DNA from: Flavobacteria bacterium MS024-2A
GTDB lineage: Bacteria; Bacteroidota; Bacteroidia; Flavobacteriales; Flavobacteriaceae
DNA length: 64,000 bases
NCBI GenBank assembly: GCA_905182305.1
Contig: CAJJBB010000003.1
Location: forward strand, 248,001-312,000
Direction of reading: 5' to 3'
Position numbers and translations under genes: made by a program. Under the pieces are notes generated by a model. That model saw only the letters and a list, made by a program, of their open reading frames with translations. It made no database searches and was not told the origin of the DNA. This document shows positions 46,583 through 56,282 of the stretch, in pieces. How positions within the stretch are numbered: position 1 is the first letter of the stretch; every line of letters starts with the position of its first letter.

Positions 46583-49114
46583 TTAAAAACGTTGTCCAAT
46601 AACAAAATGTGTTTCCCATCCATTTGGAGTAAATGTATTGGGGTTGGTGTTATCAAAGCCATATCCAAAATCGATTCCAAGTAATCCAAAGGCAGGCATA
46701 AATATTCTAACTCCTGCTCCTGCAGAGCGTTTTGAGTTAAATGGATCAAACGTTCTAAAGCTGTCATATCCATTACCTGCTTCTAAAAAGGTTAATGCAT
46801 AAATAGAAGCACTTGGTTTTAAGGTAATTGGATATCTTAATTCAAGAGAAAACTTATTGTAAATAACAGAACCATCTCTACTAGACAAGGATTGGTTAGG
46901 ATATCCCCTCAATGCTATATTTTCTCTTCCATCTAAAGCATAATTTACCATCCCATCTCCTCCAAGAAAAAACCTTTCAAAGGGTATGTTTCCTCTGCTT
47001 TGATTATAAGCTCCAATAAAACCAAAATCTGCTTGTGTTTTTAGAACCAAATCAGCAAATATTTTGGTATACCAAGTCCCATTGAATTTTACTTTATAAA
47101 ATTCTAGCCATTTAAACTTTTCTTGATCAATAAGAGCAATAAGTGGATTTCCGTTATTATCCTGAAATTCAGGAAGACTTTCAAGATTAGAAAAGTCTTG
47201 TCCGGTAAACAGGGAGTATGGTGGTGTAAACTTTCCACTAATATTAAAAGAAGATCCTCCTGTCGGAAATATTGGATTAATTCGAGTATTATCCCTAGAT
47301 AAGCTTATGGTATAAGCTAAATTATTTGCTTCTCCATCTCCAAAAGTAAACAGTCCCGTGAAGTAGTTATTCAAATTATAGTATTGATATGATATTGATT
47401 GTGATAATTGAAAAAAGTCATCCGGCACTTTAAGACGTTTTGCTAATCCAAAGGTTACTCCACTTATCACAAAAGACTGGCTTTTATCTGCGAGTCCCGT
47501 AAAGTAATCATATCGATACTGAGTCGTGTGCTGCAGTGATGAAGAAAACTGAACAGGTTGTTGATTACCCAGCCATGGCTCTGTAAAACTAAAACTATAA
47601 GTACTATAGAATTGACTTGCTTGAAGTCGTAAGGCTAATTTTTGACCGTCTCCCATAGGTAAAGGTTTATATGTTTTCTTGTCAAAAATATTTCGCATTG
47701 AGAAGTTATTGAAAGAAAGTCCTAGGGTACCGATAAAGCCACCTTGACCATATCCTCCTTGAAGCTCTATTTGACTTGCTCCAGATTCAACTAGATCAAA
47801 ACGGACATCAATTGTTCCAGAATTTGGATCAACATTTTCTAATTCAGGACTAATTTGTTCTGCATCAAAAAAGCCTAATTGTCCTATTTCTCTTACAGTA
47901 CGAACAAGTTTGTCTTTACTGTATAGTTCACCTGGCTTGGTTCGTAATTCTCTATAAATTACATGATCATTAGTCTTGGTGTTTCCTTCAACAACAATTT
48001 TATTAAAATTGGCTAATTTACCTTCAGTAATTCGTATTTCGAAATTAATAGTATCACTAATTGCACTTACTTCTACAGCATTAATATTAGAAAATAAATA
48101 TCCTGTATTTTGATACAAGTTTGTAATATCATTAGCATCTGGCTTAGTGTTGTCAGCAATACGTTCTTTTAGTAAAACGCCGTTGTAAACATCTCCTTTT
48201 TTTAAGCCAAGTATTTGCTGGAGTACCGCATTTGAATATATTGTATTTCCAATAAAATTAATATTACCAAAATAATATTTATTTCCTTCTTCTAAGTTTA
48301 GATTTAGGTCAATAGTATTTGAAGAATCATCACTTTTGATTAAAGTATCAGAAAGTATCCTAGCATCTCTGTACCCTTCTTCTTTATAAAAATCAATTAA
48401 AGTGGCAAGATCTTCTTTAAAGTTTTTTTCAATAAACTTAGACCTTTTCCAGAATCGAATCGAAGTTTTATGCTTGGTATTCTTCAATTTTGATTGTAAT
48501 TTTCTTGTTGAGAAAACCTGATTTCCCTCAAATTTAATTTCTTTAATTTTTACACGAGGCCCCTTATCAATATTAACCACCATTTTATAAGTGTTATTGT
48601 CTATTGAATCCTTGATGGTGTTAAGAGTAACTTTAGTATTTAAAAAACCATCTTTTCGATACTTATTTTCAAGATAGTTTTGTGTATTTGTCATAAAGCT
48701 TTCGGAAAGTTTCTTCCCAGCCTTTAGCTCTGTATCTGAAATTATTGTCTCAGTCTGTCCCTTTTTAATACCATTTATTTTGACATCTGAAAGGGTGGGA
48801 AGTTCTTCAATTTCAATTTCTACAGTTATTTTACGGCCCTCCACTTTAGTGACATAAAAACTAATATCACTAAACAATTCTAAACCCCAAAGCTTATTGA
48901 GGACACCGCTAATTTCATCTCCAGGAAGGCTTATTTCTTGTCCTTTACGTAATCCGCTGAAGGAAACCACTGTCTGGGCATTGTAGGTTTTAAGGCCTGA
49001 GACTCCAATAGAGTCCAACACATATTTTTTTCCTTTGACAAAATCTTTAGTTTGCGCTTGAGTATATCCTCCTACAAATAATAATAGGACAATAAATATA
49101 GATTTGTACTTCAT
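46583..49114 (-). CDS. bamA: Outer membrane protein assembly factor BamA
   Basis: This Omp85 protein of about 843 residues inserts beta-barrel proteins into the outer membrane. It has a signal peptide (1-20, ending YTQAQ), five POTRA domains (about 21-410) and a 16-strand barrel ending in the C-terminal Phe of FVIGQRF. The VRIF-type lid-lock motif appears as GAGVRIFMPAFGLLGIDFGYGF. The ATG at 49114 is chosen because it gives the signal peptide and lies one base after the uppS stop. An upstream TTG/alternative start at 49147 would add 11 residues inside uppS. Confidence 0.95.
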   Translation of the reverse strand: MKYKSIFIVLLLFVGGYTQAQTKDFVKGKKYVLDSIGVSGLKTYNAQTVVSFSGLRKGQEISLPGDEISGVLNKLWGLELFSDISFYVTKVEGRKITVEIEIEELPTLSDVKINGIKKGQTETIISDTELKAGKKLSESFMTNTQNYLENKYRKDGFLNTKVTLNTIKDSIDNNTYKMVVNIDKGPRVKIKEIKFEGNQVFSTRKLQSKLKNTKHKTSIRFWKRSKFIEKNFKEDLATLIDFYKEEGYRDARILSDTLIKSDDSSNTIDLNLNLEEGNKYYFGNINFIGNTIYSNAVLQQILGLKKGDVYNGVLLKERIADNTKPDANDITNLYQNTGYLFSNINAVEVSAISDTINFEIRITEGKLANFNKIVVEGNTKTNDHVIYRELRTKPGELYSKDKLVRTVREIGQLGFFDAEQISPELENVDPNSGTIDVRFDLVESGASQIELQGGYGQGGFIGTLGLSFNNFSMRNIFDKKTYKPLPMGDGQKLALRLQASQFYSTYSFSFTEPWLGNQQPVQFSSSLQHTTQYRYDYFTGLADKSQSFVISGVTFGLAKRLKVPDDFFQLSQSISYQYYNLNNYFTGLFTFGDGEANNLAYTISLSRDNTRINPIFPTGGSSFNISGKFTPPYSLFTGQDFSNLESLPEFQDNNGNPLIALIDQEKFKWLEFYKVKFNGTWYTKIFADLVLKTQADFGFIGAYNQSRGNIPFERFFLGGDGMVNYALDGRENIALRGYPNQSLSSRDGSVIYNKFSLELRYPITLKPSASIYALTFLEAGNGYDSFRTFDPFNSKRSAGAGVRIFMPAFGLLGIDFGYGFDNTNPNTFTPNGWETHFVIGQRF

Positions 49115-49115
49115 A

Positions 49116-49835
49116 TTAATTAGTGAGTTGTTCGCTCGTTTTTCCAAATCTTCGTTCTCTTTTATTGAAGTTTATTAATGCTTCTAGTAGATTTTCTTTA
49201 GAAAAATCTGGCCACAATGTTTTTGTAAAATATAATTCAGCATAAGCTATATGCCATAATAAAAAATTACTTATTCGTTCTTCACCGCTAGTCCTTATTA
49301 GCAAATCAACAGGAGGTAAAAAACGTGAGTAAAGATGCTCATTAATAGTGGACTGGTCAACTTTTTCGGGAGAAATTATATTATTTTTAACTTTATCAGC
49401 AATTGCTTTTACAGCATTAGTGATCTCCTCTTGAGCACCATAATTGAGTGCTAGTGTAAGTACCATGCCAGTATTTTTTTTTGTTTTTTCAATAACATGA
49501 TAAAGCTCCTCTCTTACTGTCAAAGAAAGCTTGTTTAAATCCCCAATTGTTTTTAGCTGAATATTATTTTCAATGAGGTGATTAAATTCTTTCTTTAGTG
49601 AGCTAACTAAAAGTTTCATTAACAGGCTCACTTCTTCCTCAGGACGATTCCAGTTATCACAAGAAAACGCAAAAAGTGTCAAGAATTTAATTTGTTGTTC
49701 AGCAGCTACTTCAATAACTTCTCTAACTGCTTTTGCGCCCTTTTTGTGTCCTATGAACCGTTGCTTGCCCTTTTGTTTGGCCCAACGTCCATTACCATCC
49801 ATTATGATAGCGACATGTTCTGGTAGTTTGTTCAT
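49116..49835 (-). CDS. uppS: Isoprenyl (undecaprenyl diphosphate) synthase UppS
   Basis: This 239-residue cis-prenyltransferase makes the C55 lipid carrier for peptidoglycan and other envelope polymers. The catalytic Asp is in AIIMDGNGRWAKQKG, followed by FIGHKKGAKAVREV. The RTSGEERISNFLLWHIAYAELYF segment, which binds isopentenyl diphosphate and Mg, is near the C-terminus. Length is normal. It is packed tightly between the DUF6089 gene (adjacent stop and start) and bamA. Confidence 0.96.
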   Translation of the reverse strand: MNKLPEHVAIIMDGNGRWAKQKGKQRFIGHKKGAKAVREVIEVAAEQQIKFLTLFAFSCDNWNRPEEEVSLLMKLLVSSLKKEFNHLIENNIQLKTIGDLNKLSLTVREELYHVIEKTKKNTGMVLTLALNYGAQEEITNAVKAIADKVKNNIISPEKVDQSTINEHLYSRFLPPVDLLIRTSGEERISNFLLWHIAYAELYFTKTLWPDFSKENLLEALINFNKRERRFGKTSEQLTN

Positions 49836-50546
49836 TTAATCCTTACAATAACATGGAAGATCGCCAAAGGTAAATGAAATTGTTAAACCTGTAAAAATAT
49901 ACCAATCATTATTGGAAATATTTCCAAATTTATATGTGGGTACATCAGCAAATTCATTTTCAGGATTACTTCCGTCTAAATTATCAGTGAGTGTATAGCG
50001 TGCTCCCATTTCAACTCCGATAACAAATAAAGGATTTGGGTTTAGTTTAAATCCTAAAATAAAAGGAATAGCAATTTTCTGATCTTTTCCATAATCATTA
50101 AATGTTGGAGGGTCAAAGGATCCATTTGGCGTTAAGTAAAACTGAGAGTATCTAAAGTAGCTAATACCATAAAAAATATAGGGCGTAAAGGTAATAGTTT
50201 CATTATGGAGATTAAATTCAAAAAAATTAATTTCAATTCCAACCATTGCTTCTTGAATACTGTTTTTTTCAAGTTTTAAAGACCTACTGAAGCGATTTAA
50301 ATCATCATTTCTAAATTCATTTTCTTTGATGTTAGAAATAGACACTCCTGCTCTTAGTGAGTAGCGATCTGTTGCGTTCCATTTATAAATTATCCCAAAC
50401 GCAGGAGAGTTAGGGTGAATATATTTATTTGTTCCAATATCTCCAATATAATTACTGCCTCCAATAAATGCTCCTAATTCGTGAAACTGTGCAGTTACAT
50501 AACATGAAAAAAAGAAAAAAAATAAGATCGAAAATTTTTTTCGCAT
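49836..50546 (-). CDS. DUF6089-type outer membrane beta-barrel protein
   Basis: This protein of about 236 residues has a signal peptide MRKKFSILFFFFFSCYVTAQ, then alternating aromatic/polar strands with the family start FHELGAFIGGSNYIGDIG. An eight-strand-type barrel is likely. ATG 50546 is used because the longer frame from 50585 adds 13 residues before the signal peptide. It opens the uppS-bamA block and its stop abuts uppS. Its exact job is unknown. Related proteins in gliding and T9SS gene sets share this fold (PorG-like), so a secretion link is possible. Confidence 0.82.
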   Translation of the reverse strand: MRKKFSILFFFFFSCYVTAQFHELGAFIGGSNYIGDIGTNKYIHPNSPAFGIIYKWNATDRYSLRAGVSISNIKENEFRNDDLNRFSRSLKLEKNSIQEAMVGIEINFFEFNLHNETITFTPYIFYGISYFRYSQFYLTPNGSFDPPTFNDYGKDQKIAIPFILGFKLNPNPLFVIGVEMGARYTLTDNLDGSNPENEFADVPTYKFGNISNNDWYIFTGLTISFTFGDLPCYCKD

Positions 50547-50596
50547 GGAGTTTACACAAGAATTGATTGTGTTATATAAACCCAAAAACCCTATTT

Positions 50597-51478
50597 TTAT
50601 TGTGTATTACGAGTGTCTTGTCCCCAAAAAAGTTTTTCTCGCAATGTCTTGTAAAAAAAAGCTCCTTCTAGTTGGATCGTTTGAATGGTGAAATCAGCTT
50701 TTTTGATGAAAAAATCATTACCATTTTCAAGAGTTAGAATTCTTGAATCCAAGGAAAGTAAATGTGTTTTATCCCTACCAGAAACCGATATTTTTATTTT
50801 AGTAGTATCTGGCACAATTAAAGGGCGAATATTGATGTTATGTGGCGCTATAGGATTTAAAATCCAACAAGCAGTTTCTGGAGATACAATTGGTCCTCCG
50901 CTGCTTAAAGAATATCCAGTAGAACCGGTGGGGGTGGCTATAATAAGTCCGTCTGCCCAATAGGTCGTTAGATGTTTACCGTCTAATTCTGCATCAATGC
51001 TGAGCATTGAAGTAGTATTTTTCCTATTAACACTTACTTCATTTAGAGCAAAACCAATTTCTTCCAACGCTATTACAGAATCATTGGTTGTAACCTGAAG
51101 TAATGAGCGTTCTATGAAGGTGTATTTTTTTTCAAAAAATAAAGTTAATCCCTCTTCTAGAGCATCTCTATGTAAGGAAGTTAAAAACCCTAATCGACCA
51201 GTATTAATTCCTAAAATTGGAATTTTAGAATCACGAACTACTGTTACTGATCTTAAGAGAGTTCCATCACCACCAATAGAAAACAAAAAATCAATATCCT
51301 CTTTTAAAACTTCATTATCACTAAAATAGTGGTAACGGTCTTGATATTTTCCAAAATGTTTTTTTAATCGATCTACTATAATAAATTGATGGCCGTGTTC
51401 TTCTAAATAAGAAACTACCGTTTTAACATAGGCCAGAGTCTCAGGCGAAAAAAATGCGTTATAAATCGCTATGTTCAT
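50597..51478 (-). CDS. nadK: NAD kinase
   Basis: This 293-residue enzyme phosphorylates NAD to NADP. It has the ATP/NAD-binding motif SIGGDGTLLRS, the adjoining NTGRLGFL, and the conserved SSGGPIVSPE region. ATG 51478 gives the family start MNIAIYNAFF. A longer open frame reaches 51592 but runs through the divergent promoter region with pdxJ. The gene is divergent from pdxJ across about 100 bases that include an 11-T run (51533-51543). Confidence 0.95.
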   Translation of the reverse strand: MNIAIYNAFFSPETLAYVKTVVSYLEEHGHQFIIVDRLKKHFGKYQDRYHYFSDNEVLKEDIDFLFSIGGDGTLLRSVTVVRDSKIPILGINTGRLGFLTSLHRDALEEGLTLFFEKKYTFIERSLLQVTTNDSVIALEEIGFALNEVSVNRKNTTSMLSIDAELDGKHLTTYWADGLIIATPTGSTGYSLSSGGPIVSPETACWILNPIAPHNINIRPLIVPDTTKIKISVSGRDKTHLLSLDSRILTLENGNDFFIKKADFTIQTIQLEGAFFYKTLREKLFWGQDTRNTQ

Positions 51479-51582
51479 AAATATCAAACTTGAGGTAAAG
51501 GTACAAAACCAGAAATAATGAGAGTTTAGTAATTTTTTTTTTTCAAGTCCCTGTGGAAGCCTTATTTTTATCAAAAAAAGGA

Positions 51583-52299
51583 ATGACCTCACTTAGTGTT
51601 AATATCAATAAAGTAGCAACTCTTCGAAACGCCCGAGGAGCAAATACCCCAAGCCTTTTAGAGGTTACCAGAGACCTTGAACGTTTTGGAGCACAGGGTA
51701 TCACAATTCATCCTCGTCCGGACCAACGTCATATTCGCTATGAAGATGTCTTTGCACTTCCTAGTGTTGTGACAACAGAATTTAATATTGAAGGAAATCC
51801 AATTCCTGAGTTTATTGAAATGGTACTGAAAATTAAGCCCACTCAAGTCACCTTAGTGCCTGATGCTCATGATGCTATTACTTCAAATGCTGGATGGGAT
51901 ACCCTAAAACACAAAGCTTTTTTAAAATCATCTATTAACCAACTTAAGGCTGAAGGAATTCGGACTTCTATTTTTGTTGATCCCTTAATAGCTATGGTTG
52001 AAGGTGCTTTAGAAACAGGCACAGATCGCATTGAGCTTTATACAGAGGCATTTGCTTCTGGATATTCTATCGACCCTCAAAAAGCTATAGCTCCTTATGT
52101 TTCTGCAGCAGAAAAAGCTAACGAACTTGGAATTGGCATAAACGCAGGACACGATTTAAGCCTAGAGAACATTGCTTTTTTTTCAAAAAATATTCCTCAA
52201 CTTTTAGAAGTTTCTATAGGCCATTCATTAATTTGTGAAAGTTTATATTTAGGTTTTGAAAATGTTATTCCTATGTACCTTCAACGCCTTTCTTTATGA
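51583..52299 (+). CDS. pdxJ: Pyridoxine 5'-phosphate synthase PdxJ
   Basis: This 238-residue TIM-barrel enzyme joins deoxyxylulose phosphate and aminoacetone phosphate in the DXP-dependent vitamin B6 route. The start is LSVNINKVATLRNARG. Conserved parts are GITIHPRPDQRHI and the C-terminal GINAGHDLSLENI. ATG 51583 gives the family start and length, whereas an upstream in-frame GTG 51553 adds ten residues. A near-consensus -7 element (TATTTTTA, 51563-51570) sits just before it. It overlaps the hydrolase gene by four bases. Confidence 0.95.
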   Translation: MTSLSVNINKVATLRNARGANTPSLLEVTRDLERFGAQGITIHPRPDQRHIRYEDVFALPSVVTTEFNIEGNPIPEFIEMVLKIKPTQVTLVPDAHDAITSNAGWDTLKHKAFLKSSINQLKAEGIRTSIFVDPLIAMVEGALETGTDRIELYTEAFASGYSIDPQKAIAPYVSAAEKANELGIGINAGHDLSLENIAFFSKNIPQLLEVSIGHSLICESLYLGFENVIPMYLQRLSL

Positions 52300-53072
52300 A
52301 GATACTATACAGTAATATTATTGGTCAAGCAGATAAGGAATTAATCATACTACATGGATTTTTAGGTATGGGTGACAACTGGAAGACCCTTGCTAAAAAA
52401 TGGGCTTCTGTAGGCTTTAGAGTACATCTAATAGATCAAAGAAATCATGGAAGAAGTTTTTGGAGTGAAGAATTTTCATATAAAATTTTAGCTGAAGATG
52501 TTTTAGCCTATTGTGACCACCATAAATTATCAGAGGTATATGTTTTAGGGCATTCTATGGGAGGTAAAACAACCATGAATTTAGCAATTTTAGCGCCACA
52601 GTTGTTAAAGGCTTTTATAGTAGCAGATATTGTTCCAAAAAAATATATTCCCCATCATCAACAATTATTAAATGGTTTAGCACAGCTAGATTTTACTTTA
52701 ATTTCAAACCGTTCTGAGGCAAGTCTCCGTTTATCCCCTTTTGTTAAAGACGAAGGAACCCGTATGTTTTTACTTAGAAACTTGTATTGGATTTCTCCCG
52801 GAAAATTAGGCCTTCGGTTAAATATAGAGGTGCTTAAAAATGTAAGTGAAGTTATAGGTGATGGGTTAGATGCTTCTGCAATCTCTTCAATACCATGTCT
52901 TTTTGTAAAGGGGGAAAAGTCAGATTATATTCTTGAAACAGATTATCCTATTATTCAATATCATTTTCCTAAAGCTCAAAATATTACAGTTCCTAATGCA
53001 GGTCATTGGCTACACGCCGAAAACCCAATTTTCTTTTTTGATCAAGTTAATAATTGGCTTCAGCTACAATAA
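52296..53072 (+). CDS. Alpha/beta-fold hydrolase
   Basis: This 258-residue serine hydrolase of the YbfF-like group has the oxyanion region LHGFLGMGDNW, the nucleophile elbow GHSMGG (Ser of about residue 88) and the catalytic His in NAGHWLHAENP. No signal peptide is present, so it is cytoplasmic. The substrate is unknown, and esters or thioesters are likely for this group. It is coupled to pdxJ by an ATGA overlap, but a shared pathway is not evident. Confidence 0.9.
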   Translation: MKILYSNIIGQADKELIILHGFLGMGDNWKTLAKKWASVGFRVHLIDQRNHGRSFWSEEFSYKILAEDVLAYCDHHKLSEVYVLGHSMGGKTTMNLAILAPQLLKAFIVADIVPKKYIPHHQQLLNGLAQLDFTLISNRSEASLRLSPFVKDEGTRMFLLRNLYWISPGKLGLRLNIEVLKNVSEVIGDGLDASAISSIPCLFVKGEKSDYILETDYPIIQYHFPKAQNITVPNAGHWLHAENPIFFFDQVNNWLQLQ

Positions 53073-53166
53073 TGATTTTTAACATTCACAAGAAAATGTG
53101 TGATATTTATTGGAAGATTCGGTAGTGCCGGTAACATGGCTTATTTTTACAAAGAAAATTACAAAT

Positions 53167-53646
53167 ATGGATTTAACGATAAGACCAGCTATCTCTTCAG
53201 ATAGTAACGCCATAATAGGATTGATTAAAGAGCTAGCTCTTTTTGAAAAAGAACCCGAAAGTGTCATCTTGACTGAAGATGATGTTAAAGAATATGGTTT
53301 TGGTAAAAAACCTTTATTTGAATGTTTGATCGCTGAATTAGAAAATCAAGTGATTGGAATGGCATTATTTTACTCTCGATTTTCTACTTGGAAAGGACCC
53401 ACAATTCATTTAGAAGACTTGATTATTACTGAGGATTATAAAGGAAGAGGATATGGCACCCAACTATACTCGGCTTTTATAAACTATTCCTATGTCAAAG
53501 GAGTTCAACGCATTGAATGGAATGTTTTGGATTGGAATACTCCAGCGGTAAAATTTTATGAAAAAAGTGGTGCAAATGTCCTTCAAGAATGGTGTACTGT
53601 TCAAATGGACTTTGAGGCTATGAAAAGTTATTTAGCAAAACATTAA
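53167..53646 (+). CDS. GNAT-family N-acetyltransferase
   Basis: This 159-residue acetyltransferase resembles the spermidine/thialysine acetyltransferase-like group. The beta4-alpha3 acetyl-CoA-binding stretch is LEDLIITEDYKGRGYGTQLYSAF, and the conserved RIEWNVLDWNTPAVKFYEKSGA follows. ATG 53167 gives the normal start MDLTIRPAISSDS. The longer frame from 53110 adds 19 unconserved residues. The acceptor is unknown. Confidence 0.9.
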   Translation: MDLTIRPAISSDSNAIIGLIKELALFEKEPESVILTEDDVKEYGFGKKPLFECLIAELENQVIGMALFYSRFSTWKGPTIHLEDLIITEDYKGRGYGTQLYSAFINYSYVKGVQRIEWNVLDWNTPAVKFYEKSGANVLQEWCTVQMDFEAMKSYLAKH

Positions 53647-53653
53647 TTGGGTG

Positions 53654-54910
53654 ATGAAAGTATTTAAATTTGGAGGAGCATCGGTTAAAGATACTGCTGG
53701 AGTTAAAAACATTGTAAAAGTCCTTAAATCTGTAGGCTTTGAAAAAACGCTAGTAGTGATTTCTGCCATGGGAAAAAGCACCAATGCTTTAGAAGAAATT
53801 ATAAAGCAATATTTTAACGATAAGACAAAAACTCCACAAGGACTAATTGAATTAAAGGCTTATCATCTAAAAATTATTGAAGATCTTTTTAAAGAAAATC
53901 GAGTTGAGGTGTGCTCAGTGGTCAATGAATTATTTGAGGAACTACATGGGTTTATAAGGCTTAATAAATCTCCAGATTATAGCTATGTTTATGATCAAGT
54001 TGTCAGTTTTGGAGAGCTTTTATCAACCACTATTATCCATCATTATATAGTGAACCAAGGTATAGATTGCTGTTGGTTAGATGCTAGAAATTGCATTAAA
54101 ACAGATGATTATTATCGTGCAGCTAATCTTGATTGGGATGCTACGCTCACAAATGTGAAGAAACAGGTTGGGAATGCTTCGTTGGTTATCACTCAAGGAT
54201 TTATAGGGAGTAATTCAAATAATTTCACAACCACCTTAGGAAGGGAAGGATCGGATTATTCGGCAGCTATTTTTGGATACGCATTAAATGCAGAATCTGT
54301 AACTATTTGGAAAGATGTTCCAGGAATTCTTAACGCAGATCCACGTGTTTTTGAAGAGACTCAACTCCTTCATCAAATTTCTTACAGAGAGGCTATAGAA
54401 TTAGCTTTCTATGGAGCTTCTGTGATTCATCCTAAAACACTTCAGCCTTTACAAAGAAAAGAAATACCATTATTTGTAAAGTCTTTTGAAAACCCATTAG
54501 ATGATGGCACATCTGTCTCTAAAGGCAAAACATTAGAGCCCCATGTACCTTGTTATATTGTTAAAAAAGATCAGGTTTTAATTCAACTTTCTTCTATTGA
54601 TTTTTCATTTATTGTGGAAGAAAATATCAGCTATATTTTTAGTTTACTTCATGAATATCAAATGCCTGTTGAATTAATACAAAACTCTGCAATTACTTTT
54701 TCTGTTTGTGTCACAAACAAATATAGGAGACTACAAGAATTAGTTCTCGTTTTAAGGTCTAGATTTAATGTAGAAGTAATCGAAGGTGTCGATTTGTTTA
54801 CGATTCGTCATTTTGACATAAAGGCAACTCAATACATTGAAAAAACTGGAAAAGAAGTTCTTTTAGAGCAACGAACAAGTGAAACAGCCCAGTTTGTATT
54901 AAGAGCCTAA
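53654..54910 (+). CDS. Aspartate kinase (monofunctional)
   Basis: This 418-residue enzyme makes aspartyl phosphate for lysine, threonine, methionine and diaminopimelate synthesis. The nucleotide-binding N-terminus KVFKFGGASVKD is followed by TQGFIGSN and the TTLGREGSDYSAA motif that binds aspartate and ATP. C-terminal ACT-like regions (about 290-418) are divergent but present. No homoserine dehydrogenase domain is fused. An in-frame GTG precedes the ATG by one codon. It converges with the arsC-like gene, the coding ends overlapping by four bases. Confidence 0.93.
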   Translation: MKVFKFGGASVKDTAGVKNIVKVLKSVGFEKTLVVISAMGKSTNALEEIIKQYFNDKTKTPQGLIELKAYHLKIIEDLFKENRVEVCSVVNELFEELHGFIRLNKSPDYSYVYDQVVSFGELLSTTIIHHYIVNQGIDCCWLDARNCIKTDDYYRAANLDWDATLTNVKKQVGNASLVITQGFIGSNSNNFTTTLGREGSDYSAAIFGYALNAESVTIWKDVPGILNADPRVFEETQLLHQISYREAIELAFYGASVIHPKTLQPLQRKEIPLFVKSFENPLDDGTSVSKGKTLEPHVPCYIVKKDQVLIQLSSIDFSFIVEENISYIFSLLHEYQMPVELIQNSAITFSVCVTNKYRRLQELVLVLRSRFNVEVIEGVDLFTIRHFDIKATQYIEKTGKEVLLEQRTSETAQFVLRA

Positions 54911-55344
54911 GAGCTACTTAGATTGGTTTTCACAAAAGTATTGCAGTACTTTTTTATTTCTTCGCGTGTTTTTCTAAATGCAACTTTATTTTCTTGCACG
55001 TCATTACTTTTTAGTTTTGAAGGGTCAGAAAAATTATGATGTAATTTTTTTGCATTTTTTGAAGGAATAATTGGACAATTTTCATAGGCATGATCACAAA
55101 CTGTTAAAATAAAATCAAAAGTAATCTTATCATATTCTTCTACTAAATTTGAGGTATAACTACTAATATCGATTCCTTCTTCTGCCATTGTGGCAATAGC
55201 CATAGGGTTCACTCCATGAGTTTCTATTCCGGCAGAATAAATGAAGGCAGTACCCCCAGTAAAATAGTTTAACCAGCCATGTGCTATTTGACTTCGGCAT
55301 GAATTTCCAGTACAGACAACTAAAACATTTTTTGGGGAATTCAT
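54907..55344 (-). CDS. Arsenate reductase / low-molecular-weight tyrosine phosphatase-like protein
   Basis: This 145-residue protein of the LMW-PTPase fold has the P-loop CTGNSCRS (Cys11 to Arg17). Two further cysteines, Cys83 and Cys90 in VCDHAYENCP, match the triple-cysteine relay of thioredoxin-coupled ArsC. Arsenate reduction is therefore chemically plausible. No arsR, acr3 or other arsenic gene is near. The gene overlaps a 2-hydroxyacid dehydrogenase by four bases, which suggests a different or additional context. Confidence 0.85.
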   Translation of the reverse strand: MNSPKNVLVVCTGNSCRSQIAHGWLNYFTGGTAFIYSAGIETHGVNPMAIATMAEEGIDISSYTSNLVEEYDKITFDFILTVCDHAYENCPIIPSKNAKKLHHNFSDPSKLKSNDVQENKVAFRKTREEIKKYCNTFVKTNLSSS

Positions 55345-56282
55345 AATATTTTGATTTTATTTAAAATAGTTTGTGCTAGTTTACGATGACTTTCAAAAGT
55401 CCAGCCACCTACATGGGGACTTAACAATACATTTTCTGCTGAGAGAAGATGCTCTAGTGCTATAGGGCGATTAGCTTTTTTAAAAATAGAACGAAAAGAA
55501 GCAGATTCATATTCTAAAACATCAAGTCCTGCACCTAAAATTTTTCCAGAATTAAGACCCTCTACTAAATCTTCAGTAACAACAGCTTTCCCTCGGGCAG
55601 TATTTAAAAACCAAAACGGTTTTTTCATTGCTTTAATAAATGAAGTGTTAATCATTTGATTGGTGCTTTCGGTTTGGGGTATATGTAAGCTTAAAACATC
55701 TGATTTTTCTTGTAAAGTTTTAATGGTTGCTTCTGTGGCATTTTTATCGCCAATACCGGGCAGGATATCATTATAGAGAATGGTTACATTAAAACCCTTT
55801 AATTTTTCAGCAAATTTCTTTCCTGTATTCCCATACCCAATAATACCTATTGTTTTTCCTTCTAATTCCCAGCCACGGTGTTCCTCTCTTAGCCAATTCC
55901 CTTGTCTAATACTCTGGTGGCCATTTCTAAGTTTATTCATAAGACTTAGTAAAAGTCCTAAGGTATGTTCCCCGACGGCATTTTTATTTCCTTCTGGAGC
56001 TGCAATAAGTAGTATGTTTTTACTTTGGGCATATTCTACATCAATATTTTCCATGCCTGCTCCCACGCGGGCAATAAATTTTAGATTTTTACCAGCATCT
56101 ATAAATTTTTTATTGACTGGGAATCTACTCCTAATTACCATTCCTGAGTAATTATGTAAATTTTTTAAAACTTCTTTTATTGGGGTTTCATAGGCTAAGA
56201 TATTTTTATATCCCAATGTTTCTAATCCTTCAACTAATAAAGGGTGATTTTCGTCTACATGAAGGATCAAAGGTGCTTTCAT
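55341..56282 (-). CDS. D-isomer-specific 2-hydroxyacid dehydrogenase (SerA-like)
   Basis: This 313-residue NAD-dependent enzyme has a Rossmann motif GIIGYGNTGKKFAEKL (about 146-161). The catalytic Arg is in LNTARGKAVV, and the His is in LLSPHVGGWTFES. The substrate-binding start PLILHVDENHPLLVEGLETLGY and the RVGAGMENIDVE loop resemble phosphoglycerate dehydrogenase-type members, but there is no ACT domain. Its substrate is not certain. It follows mgtE immediately and overlaps the arsC-like gene by four bases, so the three are likely co-transcribed. Confidence 0.88.
   Translation of the reverse strand: MKAPLILHVDENHPLLVEGLETLGYKNILAYETPIKEVLKNLHNYSGMVIRSRFPVNKKFIDAGKNLKFIARVGAGMENIDVEYAQSKNILLIAAPEGNKNAVGEHTLGLLLSLMNKLRNGHQSIRQGNWLREEHRGWELEGKTIGIIGYGNTGKKFAEKLKGFNVTILYNDILPGIGDKNATEATIKTLQEKSDVLSLHIPQTESTNQMINTSFIKAMKKPFWFLNTARGKAVVTEDLVEGLNSGKILGAGLDVLEYESASFRSIFKKANRPIALEHLLSAENVLLSPHVGGWTFESHRKLAQTILNKIKIL

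Noticed and set aside
51533-51543. Run of eleven T between nadK and pdxJ as a terminator
   Set aside because: There is no stem beside it and it lies between divergent genes, so it is more likely just an AT-rich promoter-region tract.
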